DNA of 64,000 bases from positions 310,001 through 374,000 of the forward strand of contig NZ_QKWH01000002.1 of NCBI RefSeq assembly GCF_003244315.1. Direction: 5' to 3'. Below, piece after piece: positions 26,420 through 39,611 of the stretch. Both the position numbers and the translations under genes were made by a program. Within the stretch, counting starts at the first letter, position 1. Every line of letters starts with the position of its first letter. Below the pieces are notes generated by a model, which saw nothing but the letters and a program-made list of their open reading frames with translations, made no database searches and was not told the DNA's origin. Source of the DNA: Xylanimonas oleitrophica (GTDB lineage: Bacteria; Actinomycetota; Actinomycetes; Actinomycetales; Cellulomonadaceae).

Positions 26420-27738
26420 CGGGCCGCTCCTGCCGGTGCCGGGGCGTCCAGAGGCCGGTGCGCGAGGATCTCCGCGACCACCCGCTCGCACGCGTGGCCG
26501 TCCCTCCTGGTGAAGGTCTGTGCGATCCGCGTCGCGTAAGGCTCTGAGGGGCTCCGGCCCGCCTCGACCAGCGCGGCGAGCAGACGCTCCGCCTCGGGGA
26601 GTGTCGAGGCGACGGGCCCGAACCCGTCGCGCTCGTAGTCGAAGTAGCCGGGGCGGCCGATGTGCTGGGTCCCGGAGTGGAACTCCTCGGCGTCGAACTG
26701 GAAGTAGAGGACGGGGCGGTCGACGAGTGCGGCGTCGAACGCGGTCGACGAGTAGTCGGTGACGACGTGGGCGGCGCGGGCGAGCACGTCCTGGACGTCG
26801 ACGTCGGAGTAGCTCAGCACGCGGACGTGGGAGGGCAGCCGCAGGGCGGAGAGATGAGGCCCCATGTTGGGGTGCGGCAGCAGCACCATCTCGAGGCCGT
26901 GCCGCTCGACGGCGTCCCGCACCGTGGGCGAGTCCAGGAGCCCGCTCCAGTTGCGCACGTAGGGCGAGTCGAGAAAGTCCGGCCGGGCGCTGCGCTCGTT
27001 GCCGGTCCCGGCTCCCTGCAGGAGCCACTTGCGCCAGGTCGGCATGACGACGAGGAGCGTGCGTTCCGTGTCGGGGGTCTGCGCCGCCTTCCGGACGAGG
27101 GCGTCGTGGCGCGGCTGCCCCGTGAGCACCACCTCCCGGCTCGTCCAGGTGTAGGGCGGTCGCGTCAGCGAGGCGTGCTCGGCGGGGGTGGTGGTGACGA
27201 CGGTGCGAGGACGCTTGGTGTTGAGCCATCCGGACAGGTCGCTCTGGATCACGCCGTGCTGCAGCCAGGTGAACCACCAGGGCCGCCGGCGCAGCCACAG
27301 CATGATCGGGGGGCTGACCACGTAGTGGTCGATCTGGGACGAGACGAGCTCGTGGCACTGCGCGAGCGCGAGCGCGTGCCGGGAGGAGCCGTGGGCGACG
27401 AGGCGGAACCCCTCGGCGGCGAGCCGCGTCCAGTCGGGGGAACGGCGGTCCAGCACGAACCAGGCGTTGATCTCGGGGTGCTCCGCCCGCAGGTACCGGT
27501 AGAGGTGCTCCGCGTTGTCGTGCGCCTCGGTGTCCCTGTCCATCAGCAGCCAGCAGGCGTGCAGCTCGGGGGCTAGGGCGCGCGCCAGCCGTGTCGCCCA
27601 GGTGGTGCGGGGCGTCCGGCCCACCGTCGCCTGGTCGATGCGGACGATCCACTGTTTCGCGCGCTGCGCGTCGAATGAGAGGAATGTCCGGTTAGCGCCT
27701 CCGGAGCCCTCGCGACGTCGACGGCGGCTCAGTTGCAC
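26416..27738 (-). CDS. CDP-glycerol glycerophosphotransferase-like enzyme (TagB/TagF family)
   Basis: Member of the family that transfers glycerol-phosphate or related units in teichoic-acid synthesis at the inner membrane face; 440 residues. Family motifs are WFTWLQHGVIQSDLSGWL with the conserved His, MPTWRKWLL, LLPHPNMGPHL, and VVTDYSSTAFDAALVDRPVL followed by YFQFDAEEF. The GTG start at 27738 lacks a Shine-Dalgarno. TAGAGT 7 nt upstream with CTGAC-like sequence 16-17 bp further suggests a leaderless start and the head of an operon continuing through 25205. No glycerol-3-phosphate cytidylyltransferase (TagD) is seen in the window, so the true donor may differ. The N-terminus is very basic (SRRRRREGSGG). 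Confidence 0.82.
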   Translation of the reverse strand: MQLSRRRRREGSGGANRTFLSFDAQRAKQWIVRIDQATVGRTPRTTWATRLARALAPELHACWLLMDRDTEAHDNAEHLYRYLRAEHPEINAWFVLDRRSPDWTRLAAEGFRLVAHGSSRHALALAQCHELVSSQIDHYVVSPPIMLWLRRRPWWFTWLQHGVIQSDLSGWLNTKRPRTVVTTTPAEHASLTRPPYTWTSREVVLTGQPRHDALVRKAAQTPDTERTLLVVMPTWRKWLLQGAGTGNERSARPDFLDSPYVRNWSGLLDSPTVRDAVERHGLEMVLLPHPNMGPHLSALRLPSHVRVLSYSDVDVQDVLARAAHVVTDYSSTAFDAALVDRPVLYFQFDAEEFHSGTQHIGRPGYFDYERDGFGPVASTLPEAERLLAALVEAGRSPSEPYATRIAQTFTRRDGHACERVVAEILAHRPLDAPAPAGAAR

Positions 27739-27745
27739 GGAAGGG

Positions 27746-27751
27746 ACTCTA
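27746..27751 (-). promoter_or_regulatory. Putative promoter of the transferase operon (leaderless)
   Basis: Minus strand TAGAGT, 7 nt before the GTG at 27738, with CTGACC about 16 bp upstream as a partial -35. This is the best promoter match in this part of the window. Confidence 0.45.
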
Positions 27752-27769
27752 ATCCCATTTGGGCTCAGG

Positions 27770-28138
27770 TCAGCGGTCGCGGGGCTGGCGGTCTGCCGCC
27801 ACCTGACCGCCGTTGTGGCGAGCCTCCGACAGCGCCAGCTGGCGTGCCAGCACGGTGATCTTGCGCTGGAGCTCGTTGGAGCGGCGGTGCGAGCGGGCCA
27901 CCTGGGCGATGAAGAGGATGACGAGCCCGTACAGCAGGAGGTCGGTGCCGCGACCCACCCCGACGAGCTGGGCCACCCGTGTCAGGGCGTGGGGCCACAG
28001 GATCGTCCCCAGCGCGGCGACGAAGAAGAGGCCGATCGCCAGACGGGTGATCGCCTGGTGGCGTGCGTCGGCCGTCGAGCGAGCGAGCATCACCAGGAGC
28101 GCGACGACCGCGATCACGAGGAGGATCTGAATCAGCAT
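27770..28138 (-). CDS. DUF2304-type small membrane protein
   Basis: Protein of 122 residues with three hydrophobic segments (ILLVIAVVALLVMLARS; IGLFFVAALGTILWPHALTR; LLLYGLVILFIAQVARS) and a C-terminal coiled-coil-like helix (RSNELQRKITVLARQLALSEA). This is the layout of DUF2304 proteins, which usually sit next to dolichol-phosphate-mannose-synthase-like GT2 enzymes. Here it follows the GT2 gene at 28154 by 15 nt. Its role is unknown; help in membrane anchoring or handling of a polyprenyl-phosphate sugar is inferred. A second copy of this pair lies at 41761-42911. Confidence 0.85.
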   Translation of the reverse strand: MLIQILLVIAVVALLVMLARSTADARHQAITRLAIGLFFVAALGTILWPHALTRVAQLVGVGRGTDLLLYGLVILFIAQVARSHRRSNELQRKITVLARQLALSEARHNGGQVAADRQPRDR

Positions 28139-28153
28139 CGGTGGCTCCGGGCG

Positions 28154-28840
28154 TCAGTGGATGAGCAGGTCGACGAGGATGTTCACCGAGTTCCACAGGG
28201 ACTGGCCCTTGCCCCGGGAGTACTCGGTGTAGTGGATGTGGACGGGGTGCTCCGCCCATGGCAGCCGGGTGCGGTGCAGCTGCAGCACGATCTCGGAGGC
28301 GTGCGCCATGCGGTCTTGCTCGAGGTGGATCTGGCGGGCTGCGTCCGAACGGATGACGCGGAGGCCGTTGTGGGCGTCGGTGAGGCTCATGCCCGTGCTC
28401 TTGTTGGTCACCCAGACGGCGGTCCGCAGCACGACCGACTTCAGCCAGCCGGGACGGGTGCGTCCGTCGAGGAACCGCGAGCCGAAGACGATGGCGAGGC
28501 CCTCGCCCTTGGCGCGGTCCACCATGCTGACGGCGTCCTCGATGCGGTGCTGGCCATCGGCGTCGAACGTCACCACGTAGGCGGCGCCCCGTCCCAGGGC
28601 GTAGGCGAGACCGGTCTGGAGCGCGGCGCCCTGGCCGAGGTTGATGGGGTGGACCACCACCTCGGCGCCGGCCGACGCCGCAGCCTCCGCGCTCCCGTCG
28701 CGCGAGCCGTCGTCGACCACGACGACGTGGGGGAAGTGCGTGCGCACGGTCGCGACGACGTCGGCGACGACGGTCGCCTCGTTGAAGGTGGGGATGACGA
28801 CCCACGTGTCCTCGTGCGCGGTGGTTGGCATGGCGTGCAT
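28154..28840 (-). CDS. Family 2 glycosyltransferase, polyprenyl-phosphate sugar synthase-like
   Basis: Protein of 228 residues like the catalytic domain of DPM1-type enzymes, which charge polyprenyl phosphate with a sugar. Motifs are WVVIPTFNEATVVADVV, VVVVDDGSRDGSAEAAASAG, VTFDADGQH (metal-binding DxD) and IVFGSRFLDG. SLTDAHNGLRVIRSDAAR is the family's acceptor-side region. It ends in a short hydrophobic NILVDLLIH and lacks its own membrane domain, so the DUF2304 partner 15 nt downstream may provide one. An ATG at 28831 is an alternative start. Confidence 0.88.
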   Translation of the reverse strand: MHAMPTTAHEDTWVVIPTFNEATVVADVVATVRTHFPHVVVVDDGSRDGSAEAAASAGAEVVVHPINLGQGAALQTGLAYALGRGAAYVVTFDADGQHRIEDAVSMVDRAKGEGLAIVFGSRFLDGRTRPGWLKSVVLRTAVWVTNKSTGMSLTDAHNGLRVIRSDAARQIHLEQDRMAHASEIVLQLHRTRLPWAEHPVHIHYTEYSRGKGQSLWNSVNILVDLLIH

Positions 28841-28904
28841 CCTCTCAGAACGAGGGCACGCCCAGACAGGGGAGCGCGTGGGGCCCGTCCGGGGGGCGTG
28901 GCCG

Positions 28905-29699
28905 TCAGATGGTGCCCTTGCGCAGCGCGGCTATCGCGTCGGTGACCAGGTGCACCGCCGCGGCGGGCACCGACAGGCCCTCCTCCTCGCGAAGCACCCG
29001 CCACACCGCCTGCACGGCGCGCCAGCGCTGCGCCGAGTGCGACCCCGGCTGGGCGGTGCGGTAGAGCGCGAGCGGTTCGTCGATGCCCACGGCCGTGCCC
29101 CCGCCGCGGAGGATGCGGAGCCACAGCGCCCAGTCCTCCGCACCCGGGATGTCGGGCATCCGGACCTCGCCCGTCCTGTCGCGGTCGTACATCGCGGTCA
29201 GGCAGCCGACGGCGTTCCTGCGCAACAGCTCCGCTCGGGTGAGCGTCGTCGGCACCCGAACCACCCGGCCAGCGGGGCGGAACGCCGCGGCGCCACCGGT
29301 GAATCCCGCGTCGATCCGGTGGTAGCCGCTGTAGACGAGGGGGGCGCCGGACTCCTCAGCCAGAGCCAGCTGGCGCGCGAGCTTCTCCGGCAGCCACAGG
29401 TCGTCGGCGTCGCAGAAGGCGACGTAGCGGCCCCGGGCCACGTCGAGGGCCGCGTTGCGAGCCCGGGCCGGTCCGTTGCGGCCCTCGAGCCTGATCACCC
29501 GCACTCGTGGATCCCGGCCCGCGAGGCGCGCGAGGAGGTTTGGTGTCGTGTCCGTAGAGGAGTCGTCCACCACGACGAGCTCGAGATCGGCGAACGTCTG
29601 GTCTAGTACGCTCTGTGCCGAATCGAGCAGGGTCCCGGCGCTGTTGTACGCGGGCATCACCACCGACACCCGGGGTGTAGGTTCCGTCCGACCTGGCAC
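28905..29699 (-). CDS. Family 2 glycosyltransferase
   Basis: Inverting GT-A transferase of 264 residues. Motifs are VSVVMPAYNSAGTLLDSAQS, LVVVDDSSTDTTPNLL, and VAFCDADDLWLPEKL with the DxD metal site; GAEDWALWLRIL is the catalytic-base region. It has no membrane segment, so it would act in the cytoplasm on a lipid-linked acceptor. The GTG start at 29699 has TACGAT 8 nt upstream and no Shine-Dalgarno, suggesting a leaderless message. It is divergent from the ABC permease gene. The sugar cannot be told from the sequence. Confidence 0.88.
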   Translation of the reverse strand: MPGRTEPTPRVSVVMPAYNSAGTLLDSAQSVLDQTFADLELVVVDDSSTDTTPNLLARLAGRDPRVRVIRLEGRNGPARARNAALDVARGRYVAFCDADDLWLPEKLARQLALAEESGAPLVYSGYHRIDAGFTGGAAAFRPAGRVVRVPTTLTRAELLRRNAVGCLTAMYDRDRTGEVRMPDIPGAEDWALWLRILRGGGTAVGIDEPLALYRTAQPGSHSAQRWRAVQAVWRVLREEEGLSVPAAAVHLVTDAIAALRKGTI

Positions 29700-29707
29700 G
29701 ATGGATC

Positions 29708-29713
29708 ATCGTA
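29708..29713 (-). promoter_or_regulatory. Putative -10 box of the GT2 gene at 28905-29699
   Basis: Minus strand TACGAT followed by 8 nt (GATCCATC) and the GTG start. It fits a leaderless transcript in the 64-nt divergent gap. Confidence 0.35.
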
Positions 29714-29763
29714 CCGCCGCGCGCAGACCGCACGACTGCGGGCAGCCGGCGAAGGAGGGCAAG

Positions 29764-30687
29764 TTGAACCAGCAGCACGGGCGTGCTGTCACCCAGCGCC
29801 TGACGTCTCACGAAGCCGCCGAGCTGGCGGCGGCGCACGGCCTGCACGAGATGGGGGTGCGCCCGCCGCTGGGCCGCTACGTGAAGTCGGTCTGGGGGCG
29901 ACGGTCCTTCATCTGGAACCTGTCGGCCTCCCGCGCCTACGCGCGCAACCAGGGCTCCTACCTGGGGCAGGCGTGGACGGTCCTCAAGCCCGTGCTCGAC
30001 GCCGCGACGTTCGTCATCATCTTCGGCTTCATCTTCCACACCAGCGCGCCGGGGATCGACAACCGGGCGGCGTTCATCGTCATCGGCACCTTCACCTACG
30101 CGCTCTTCCAGAGCTCGGTCATGGGCGGGATCGGGTCGGTGCCGGCGAACCTGCAGCTCATTCGGTCGCACCAGTTCCCGCGGGCCGTCGTGCCGCTCTC
30201 GACGGCGCTGACCGAGACGATGCTCTTCGGTCCCGTCATGGTGGCGATGCTGGCCGTGGCGATGCTCACGGGGTTCCTCCCCGGTATGGCGCCCGTCGTG
30301 CCCGACTGGTCCTGGCTGCTGCTCCCGTTCGCGGCGCTGCTGCTGGCGATCTTCTCCTCGGGGCTCGGCCTGGTCTTCGCCCGCCTGGGCGCGCGTACGC
30401 CCGACATCGCCAACGTGCTGCCGTTCCTGCTCTCGCTCGGGCGCTACGGGTCCGGCGTGATGTTCTCGATCGCGGGCATGGTCGGCACCGACAGCTGGTT
30501 CCGGCCGCTGCTGCTGCACCAGCCGGTCGCCGTGTTCCTCGAGCTGTTCCGCTCGGTGATCGGCAACGAGCCGCTGATCCCCATGACGCCCAACCTGTGG
30601 CTCGAGGCGACCGCCTGGGCGGTGGGTGTGTTCGCCGTCGGGTTCCTGTTCTTCTGGGGTGCTGAGGAGACCTACGGCCGTGACTGA
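29764..30687 (+). CDS. Wzm-type ABC transporter permease (polysaccharide export, copy 1)
   Basis: Membrane subunit of an ABC-2 exporter for lipid-linked polysaccharide, 307 residues. I chose the TTG at 29764 because AAGGAGG lies 5 nt before it; longer in-frame starts would overlap the divergent gene. The N-terminal cytoplasmic helix has SASRAYARNQGSYLGQAWTV, the family's typical RYRGSxLG-like entry, then six membrane helices. It overlaps the ATPase gene by 8 nt. Homologous pairs export teichoic acids (TagGH), O antigen (Wzm-Wzt) and mycobacterial galactan. A second, different pair lies at 37996-39611. Confidence 0.9.
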   Translation: MNQQHGRAVTQRLTSHEAAELAAAHGLHEMGVRPPLGRYVKSVWGRRSFIWNLSASRAYARNQGSYLGQAWTVLKPVLDAATFVIIFGFIFHTSAPGIDNRAAFIVIGTFTYALFQSSVMGGIGSVPANLQLIRSHQFPRAVVPLSTALTETMLFGPVMVAMLAVAMLTGFLPGMAPVVPDWSWLLLPFAALLLAIFSSGLGLVFARLGARTPDIANVLPFLLSLGRYGSGVMFSIAGMVGTDSWFRPLLLHQPVAVFLELFRSVIGNEPLIPMTPNLWLEATAWAVGVFAVGFLFFWGAEETYGRD

Positions 30688-31540
30688 GGACATCGACTTC
30701 GAGATCGACGCCGAGGACCTGCCCCAGAGGGCGGGTGAACGGACCCTGGGATCGCCGTCCGTCATCGTCGACGACCTGCACATCACCTACCGCGTCTTCG
30801 GTGGGCGTCGTGGCGGGACCACCCAGACCAAGACCTCCCTGCTCAACCGTGCCATCAACCTCGGGCGGCCGGACAGCGGGCCGATCACCGAGGTGCCGGC
30901 CGTCCGCGGAGTGTCGTTCGTGGCGCACCACGGCGAGACGATCGGCATCGTCGGTACGAACGGCTCGGGCAAGTCGACGCTCCTGCGAGCCGTCGCCGGG
31001 CTCCTCCCGCCCACCAAGGGGCGCGTCTTCGTCTCGGCCGAGCCGGCGCTGCTCGGCGTGAACGCCGCGCTCCTGCCCCGGCTGTCGGGCGAGCGCAACA
31101 TCATGGTGGGTGGTCTCGCGCTCGGTCTGAACGCGAAGGAGGTCCGGGAGCGGACGCAGGACGTCGCGAGCTTCGCCGAGCTGGGCGACTTCCTCTACCT
31201 GCCGATGAACGCCTACTCCTCCGGGATGGCGTCACGTCTCCGGTTCGCGATCTCGACCATCACCACGCCCAAGATCCTCATGATCGACGAGGCGCTGGCC
31301 ACCGGTGACGCGTCCTTCCGCAAGAAGAGCACGGCGCGCATCGAGCAGATCCGGGACCAGGCCGGCACCGTCTTCTTCGTCTCGCACTCGCTCGGTTCCG
31401 TGCGCGCGATGTGCACCCGCGTCCTGTGGATCGACAAGGGCGTGCTGGTCGCGGACGGTGACGTCGACGAGGTCTGCGACGCGTACCACGAGTTCGTCCA
31501 GGGCCGGAAGGACGCCTCCTCGGGCGCCAAGCTCCGGTGA
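30680..31540 (+). CDS. Wzt/TagH-type ABC transporter ATPase (copy 1)
   Basis: Energy subunit of the first polysaccharide exporter, 286 residues from the GTG at 30680. Walker A is IGIVGTNGSGKSTLL, the signature is NAYSSGMASRLRFAIST, and Walker B is KILMIDEALATGD, followed by the switch His in FFVSHSLGSV. The YSSGM form and LATGD are hallmarks of the TagH/Wzt/RfbE group. There is no C-terminal carbohydrate-binding domain, so export would not depend on a modified chain end as in E. coli O9a. The start overlaps the permease by 8 nt. An acidic 25-residue N-terminal extension precedes the domain. Confidence 0.92.
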   Translation: MTEDIDFEIDAEDLPQRAGERTLGSPSVIVDDLHITYRVFGGRRGGTTQTKTSLLNRAINLGRPDSGPITEVPAVRGVSFVAHHGETIGIVGTNGSGKSTLLRAVAGLLPPTKGRVFVSAEPALLGVNAALLPRLSGERNIMVGGLALGLNAKEVRERTQDVASFAELGDFLYLPMNAYSSGMASRLRFAISTITTPKILMIDEALATGDASFRKKSTARIEQIRDQAGTVFFVSHSLGSVRAMCTRVLWIDKGVLVADGDVDEVCDAYHEFVQGRKDASSGAKLR

Positions 31541-31552
31541 CCTAGGACTCAC

Positions 31553-33514
31553 ATGAGCTGGGGGTCGGCCGCGGACGAGCTGGTGCTGGCGGCGCTCTGG
31601 GCCGTCGGGCCGGGAGCGCTGCTGGCGCTGGCCGTCGGTCTGCGCCGGGAGTGGGTCCTGTTCGCGGCGCCGCTCCTCTCGGTCGCCCTGCTCGCCGCCT
31701 GGCCGGTGCTGCTCGGAGCCGCGGGCGTGCCCTGGGGGAGGGGCGTCGCCGTGGCGGTGACCGTCCTGACGGCGGCCGCCTCCGCCGGCGTCCGCGTCGC
31801 AGCCGCCCGGCGGTCCTCGGCACGAGCGGCGGGCCGGCACGCACGGGCCGCCGCAGCCCGGCGCGACCCCCGCCGGGACGTCCTGCGGCCTGTCGTCATG
31901 GCAGCCGCGCTCGCCGGGGCGGCGGTGTGGACCGCCGTGCCGTTCATGCAGGGGATGGGGCGTCCGGACCGTATGCCCCAGACCTGGGACGCGGTGTTCC
32001 ACCTCAACGCGGCTCGGTGGGTCCTCGACCACGGGGACGCCTCGTCCCTCGCGCTCGGCGGCATGACCAGCCCGGTCACCGGCAGCGGGTTCTATCCCGC
32101 GGCCTGGCACACGCTCGTGGCGCTCTCGACCACCTCCTCCGTGGTGGTGTCCACGAACGCCGTGGTGATCGTCGTGGCAGGGCTCGTGTGGCCGCTCGGC
32201 GTGGCTGCGCTGGCCCGTGCCACCCTGCCGCGCTGGTCCTGGTTCCCTCCCGTCGCGGCGGTCGTGAGCGTGGGCTTCACGGCGTTCCCGACCGGCCTCG
32301 TCACGTGGGGCACCGTGTGGCCCAACGCCCTGGCCTACGCGCTCGTCCCGGGAACGGTCGCCGTCACGATGCGTGCGCTGGCGCCCGGGCGTGGCCGGGC
32401 TGCCGCAGCGCTCACGGCCGTGGCGGGGACGGGGGCGATCGCGCTGAGCCAGCCCAGCGCCCTGCTGGTCTACGCGTCGATCGCGACCTTCCCGGTGCTC
32501 ACGGCCTTCGGGCGCACGCTGGTCCGCGGTACGCCGCTGCAGCGTGCCGCTGCCCTGGGCGGCATGGTCGTCTGGTCCGGAGGGTGGCTCGTGGTGTGGC
32601 GGACGTTCGCCTCGGCGATCCGCACCACGGCGTGGCACGGCTCGGCCGGGTTCACCACGGGTGCTCTCAGCGCGCTCGGTGACCGGTATGCGCCGACGCC
32701 GCCGGAGACCGGGGTGGTGGCGCTCGTCGTGGTGGGTGTCCTGGTCTCCTTCGCCGTGCGCGGGGCGCGGTGGGTGCCGCTCGCGCTCGCGGGCCTCCTC
32801 GCGCTCGTCGGGGTGGCGCAGCAGGAGTCCGCCTGGTCCTGGTGGGTGCATCCCTTCTTCGCCGACCCGGCACGGCTCAGCGGTGCCGTGCCGCTCGTGA
32901 GCGCGCTGCTCGTCGCGCTCGCGGTGTGCGGGTGCGCCGTCGGCCTCGGTCGGCTCGTCGGGGGAGCTGGCCGACGGCCGCGCGGCGCGGTGCTCGGTGC
33001 GGTGACCGCGTTGGCGCTGCTGGGTGCCGTCGTCGTCACGGGCGGGCTCCAGCAGGCTGACCGGTCAGGGGTCCTGCGTGCGTACTACGTCGACGCGGCA
33101 GCCCCCGAGCTTCCCGACTCCTTGGTCTCTCCGGGGGAGATGGAGATGCTGGAACGGCTCGGGGAGGAGCTGGGGCCCGGCCAGGTCCTGCTCGGCAGCC
33201 CGTTCAGCGGAGCGGCGCTCGCCTACGCCGTCGCCGACGTCGACGTCGTGTTCCCCCACATGCGGGGGGCATGGTCCCCTGCTGCGCGGTTCCTCGGCCA
33301 GCACTTCGGCAGCATCGGGGAGGACCCGCGGGTCTGTGACGCCGTGCGCGAGCTGGGGGTCGGCTACTACTACGCCGACACCGACGTCTACTTCCCGACC
33401 CACAGGGACCACGCGCTCTACGAGGGGCTCACCCCTGACGTCCCCTCGGACGGCTTCGAGCTGGTCGACTCCGGCGACACCGCCGCGGTCTACCGCATCA
33501 CGGCGTGCGGCTGA
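31553..33514 (+). CDS. Large polytopic membrane protein, DUF6541-like (copy 1)
   Basis: Integral membrane protein of 653 residues with about a dozen hydrophobic helices. The extracytoplasmic motif MPQTWDAVFHLNAARWVLD and FYPAAWHTLVALS near residues 140-190 is shared with the protein at 39608. The C-terminal 140 residues are soluble, with DPRVCDAVRELGV, and end in AVYRITACG. I recognise this as the DUF6541 type found in actinobacterial polysaccharide loci. It may be a GT-C-like transferase, but I see no published function. It follows the ATPase gene by 12 nt, in the same operon. Both copies in the window are exactly 653 residues. Confidence 0.8.
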   Translation: MSWGSAADELVLAALWAVGPGALLALAVGLRREWVLFAAPLLSVALLAAWPVLLGAAGVPWGRGVAVAVTVLTAAASAGVRVAAARRSSARAAGRHARAAAARRDPRRDVLRPVVMAAALAGAAVWTAVPFMQGMGRPDRMPQTWDAVFHLNAARWVLDHGDASSLALGGMTSPVTGSGFYPAAWHTLVALSTTSSVVVSTNAVVIVVAGLVWPLGVAALARATLPRWSWFPPVAAVVSVGFTAFPTGLVTWGTVWPNALAYALVPGTVAVTMRALAPGRGRAAAALTAVAGTGAIALSQPSALLVYASIATFPVLTAFGRTLVRGTPLQRAAALGGMVVWSGGWLVVWRTFASAIRTTAWHGSAGFTTGALSALGDRYAPTPPETGVVALVVVGVLVSFAVRGARWVPLALAGLLALVGVAQQESAWSWWVHPFFADPARLSGAVPLVSALLVALAVCGCAVGLGRLVGGAGRRPRGAVLGAVTALALLGAVVVTGGLQQADRSGVLRAYYVDAAAPELPDSLVSPGEMEMLERLGEELGPGQVLLGSPFSGAALAYAVADVDVVFPHMRGAWSPAARFLGQHFGSIGEDPRVCDAVRELGVGYYYADTDVYFPTHRDHALYEGLTPDVPSDGFELVDSGDTAAVYRITACG

Positions 33515-33613
33515 GACGGTGTCCGAGCACCGCCTGCGGGTGACTCCGGGCAACCGGGCCGCCGCTACACTCGCGCCGACGTCTGGCGGCAAGGAACGAG
33601 AAGGGCTTCGACG

Positions 33614-37995
<4,382 letters not shown>

Positions 37996-37999
<4 letters not shown>

Positions 38000-38877
38000 G
38001 CGCCGCGGCCGGCCTCCCCCTGACCACGCCGGGTCAGGGGAGGGGCCTGCTCGACGTGCTCGACCGGCGTTACCTCCTGCGGCTGATCGTCCGCAAGGAG
38101 CTGCGCGTCCGCTATCGCGGCTCCGTGCTGGGCATGGCGTGGACGTACGTGAAGCCGGCCATCCAGTTCGGCGTGTACTTCCTCGCGCTCGGTGTGTTCC
38201 TGGGGCAGCGGGAGGCGGTGCCCGACTACGCGGTATACCTGTTCTCGGGCATCATCGTGATGAACTTCTTCGGCGAGGGGTTCGGCAACGCGACCCGCTC
38301 GATCCTGTGGAACGCCCCGCTGGTCAACAAGATCTACCTGCCGCGCGAGCTGTTCCCGGTCGCGTCGTTGTGGGTGTCCGCCGTCCACTTCTTCCCGCAG
38401 TTCCTCGTGCTGCTGGTCGCTGCGGTCGTTGCCGGCTGGCGGCCGACGCCCGCGGAGCTCGCCGCCGGCGTGGTGGGCTTCGTGATCGTGGCGCTCCTCG
38501 CGCTGGGGCTGGGCCTGCTGTTCGGCGCGGTGAACGTGTTCTACCGGGACGCCGAGAACTTCGTGGACCTCATCGTCATGGTCGCGACGTGGGGTTCCCC
38601 GGTCCTCTACACGTGGAACCTGGTGCACGCCGCGCTGCCCGAGTGGCTGTGGCGGATCTACCAGGCCAACCCGCTCACGGCCGCGGTGGAGCTGTTCCAC
38701 TACGCCTTCTGGTACGGCGGCACGGGGCGGCCCCAGTCGCTGCCGGCCGGCGGTGCTCCGCTGCCGCCGGACCTGTGGACGTGGGCGGGCATCGCTCTCG
38801 TCGTGTCGCTGGTGGTCGTCACCGTCGGCCAGATCGTCTTCCGGCGCCTCGAGGGGCGCTTCGCGCAGGAGCTGTGA
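37996..38877 (+). CDS. Wzm-type ABC transporter permease (copy 2, galactan module)
   Basis: Membrane subunit of the second polysaccharide exporter, 293 residues from the GTG that overlaps the GlfT2 stop. LLRLIVRKELRVRYRGSVLG is the classic Wzm/TagG entry motif, followed by AWTYVKPAIQFGVYFLALGV and further helices, with the inner loop IYLPRELFPVASL. VNVFYRDAENFVDLIVMV is the typical ABC-2 region. Sitting between the galactan polymerase and its ATPase, it most likely exports the lipid-linked galactan, as the RfbD/RfbE pair does in mycobacteria. It is only distantly similar to copy 1. Confidence 0.93.
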
Positions 38878-38879
38878 GC

Positions 38880-39611
38880 ATGTCCACCACCGTCATCGAG
38901 GTCTCCGACGTCGCGAAGCGGTTCACGCTGCGGCACAACCGCTCGCTCAAGGAGCTCGCCGTCGCCGCGTTCCGCGGCCGCCCGACGGGGGACACGTTCC
39001 TGGCGCTGGACGGCGTCTCGTTCGACGTGGCCGACGGCGAGTCGGTCGCGCTGCTCGGGTTCAACGGCTCCGGCAAGTCCACGCTGCTCAAGCTCATCTC
39101 CGGCGTGCTCAAGCCGGACGTCGGGGCCATCCGCACGCGCGGCCGCGTCGCGGGCCTCATCGAGGTGGGCGCCGGGTTCCACCCGGACCTCACCGGACGC
39201 GAGAACGTCTATCTCAACGGCGCCATCCTCGGGATGAGCGAGCAGCAGATCGCCGCCCGCTTCGACGAGATCGTCGCGTTCAGCGAGATCGAGCGCTTCA
39301 TCGACACCGAGGTGAAGTTCTACTCCTCGGGCATGTTCCTGCGCCTGGCGTTCGCGGTGGCAGTGCACTCGGACCCTGAGGTCTTTCTGATCGACGAGAT
39401 CCTCGCGGTCGGGGACGAGCCGTTCCAGCGCAAGTGCATCGACCGCATCAAGCAGCTCAAGGGGGAGGGCCGCACGCTCGTGATCGTCAGCCACGACCTC
39501 GACATGGTGGCGCGCCTGTGCGAGCGGGGGATCCTCCTGGAGAAGGGGAAGATGGTGGCGGACGGCACCGCGACCGACCTTGTGAGCCGGATGCGCGGTG
39601 AGCACGAGTGA
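38880..39611 (+). CDS. Wzt-type ABC transporter ATPase (copy 2, galactan module)
   Basis: Energy subunit of the second exporter, 243 residues. Walker A is VALLGFNGSGKSTLL, the signature KFYSSGMFLRLAFAVAV, and Walker B VFLIDEILAVGDEPFQRKC, with the His in VIVSHDLDMV. GRVAGLIEVGAGFHPDLTGR is the Wzt/TagH diagnostic loop. AGGAG lies 8 nt before the ATG. Like copy 1 it lacks a C-terminal sugar-binding domain. The stop overlaps the next gene by 4 nt. Confidence 0.95.
   Translation: MSTTVIEVSDVAKRFTLRHNRSLKELAVAAFRGRPTGDTFLALDGVSFDVADGESVALLGFNGSGKSTLLKLISGVLKPDVGAIRTRGRVAGLIEVGAGFHPDLTGRENVYLNGAILGMSEQQIAARFDEIVAFSEIERFIDTEVKFYSSGMFLRLAFAVAVHSDPEVFLIDEILAVGDEPFQRKCIDRIKQLKGEGRTLVIVSHDLDMVARLCERGILLEKGKMVADGTATDLVSRMRGEHE

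Noticed and set aside
25205-27652. 815-codon reading of the DUF6716-like gene
   Set aside because: The first 410 codons are a frame-shifted shadow of the CDP-glycerol-transferase-like gene. The true start is the ATG at 26419, overlapping the upstream stop by 4 nt.
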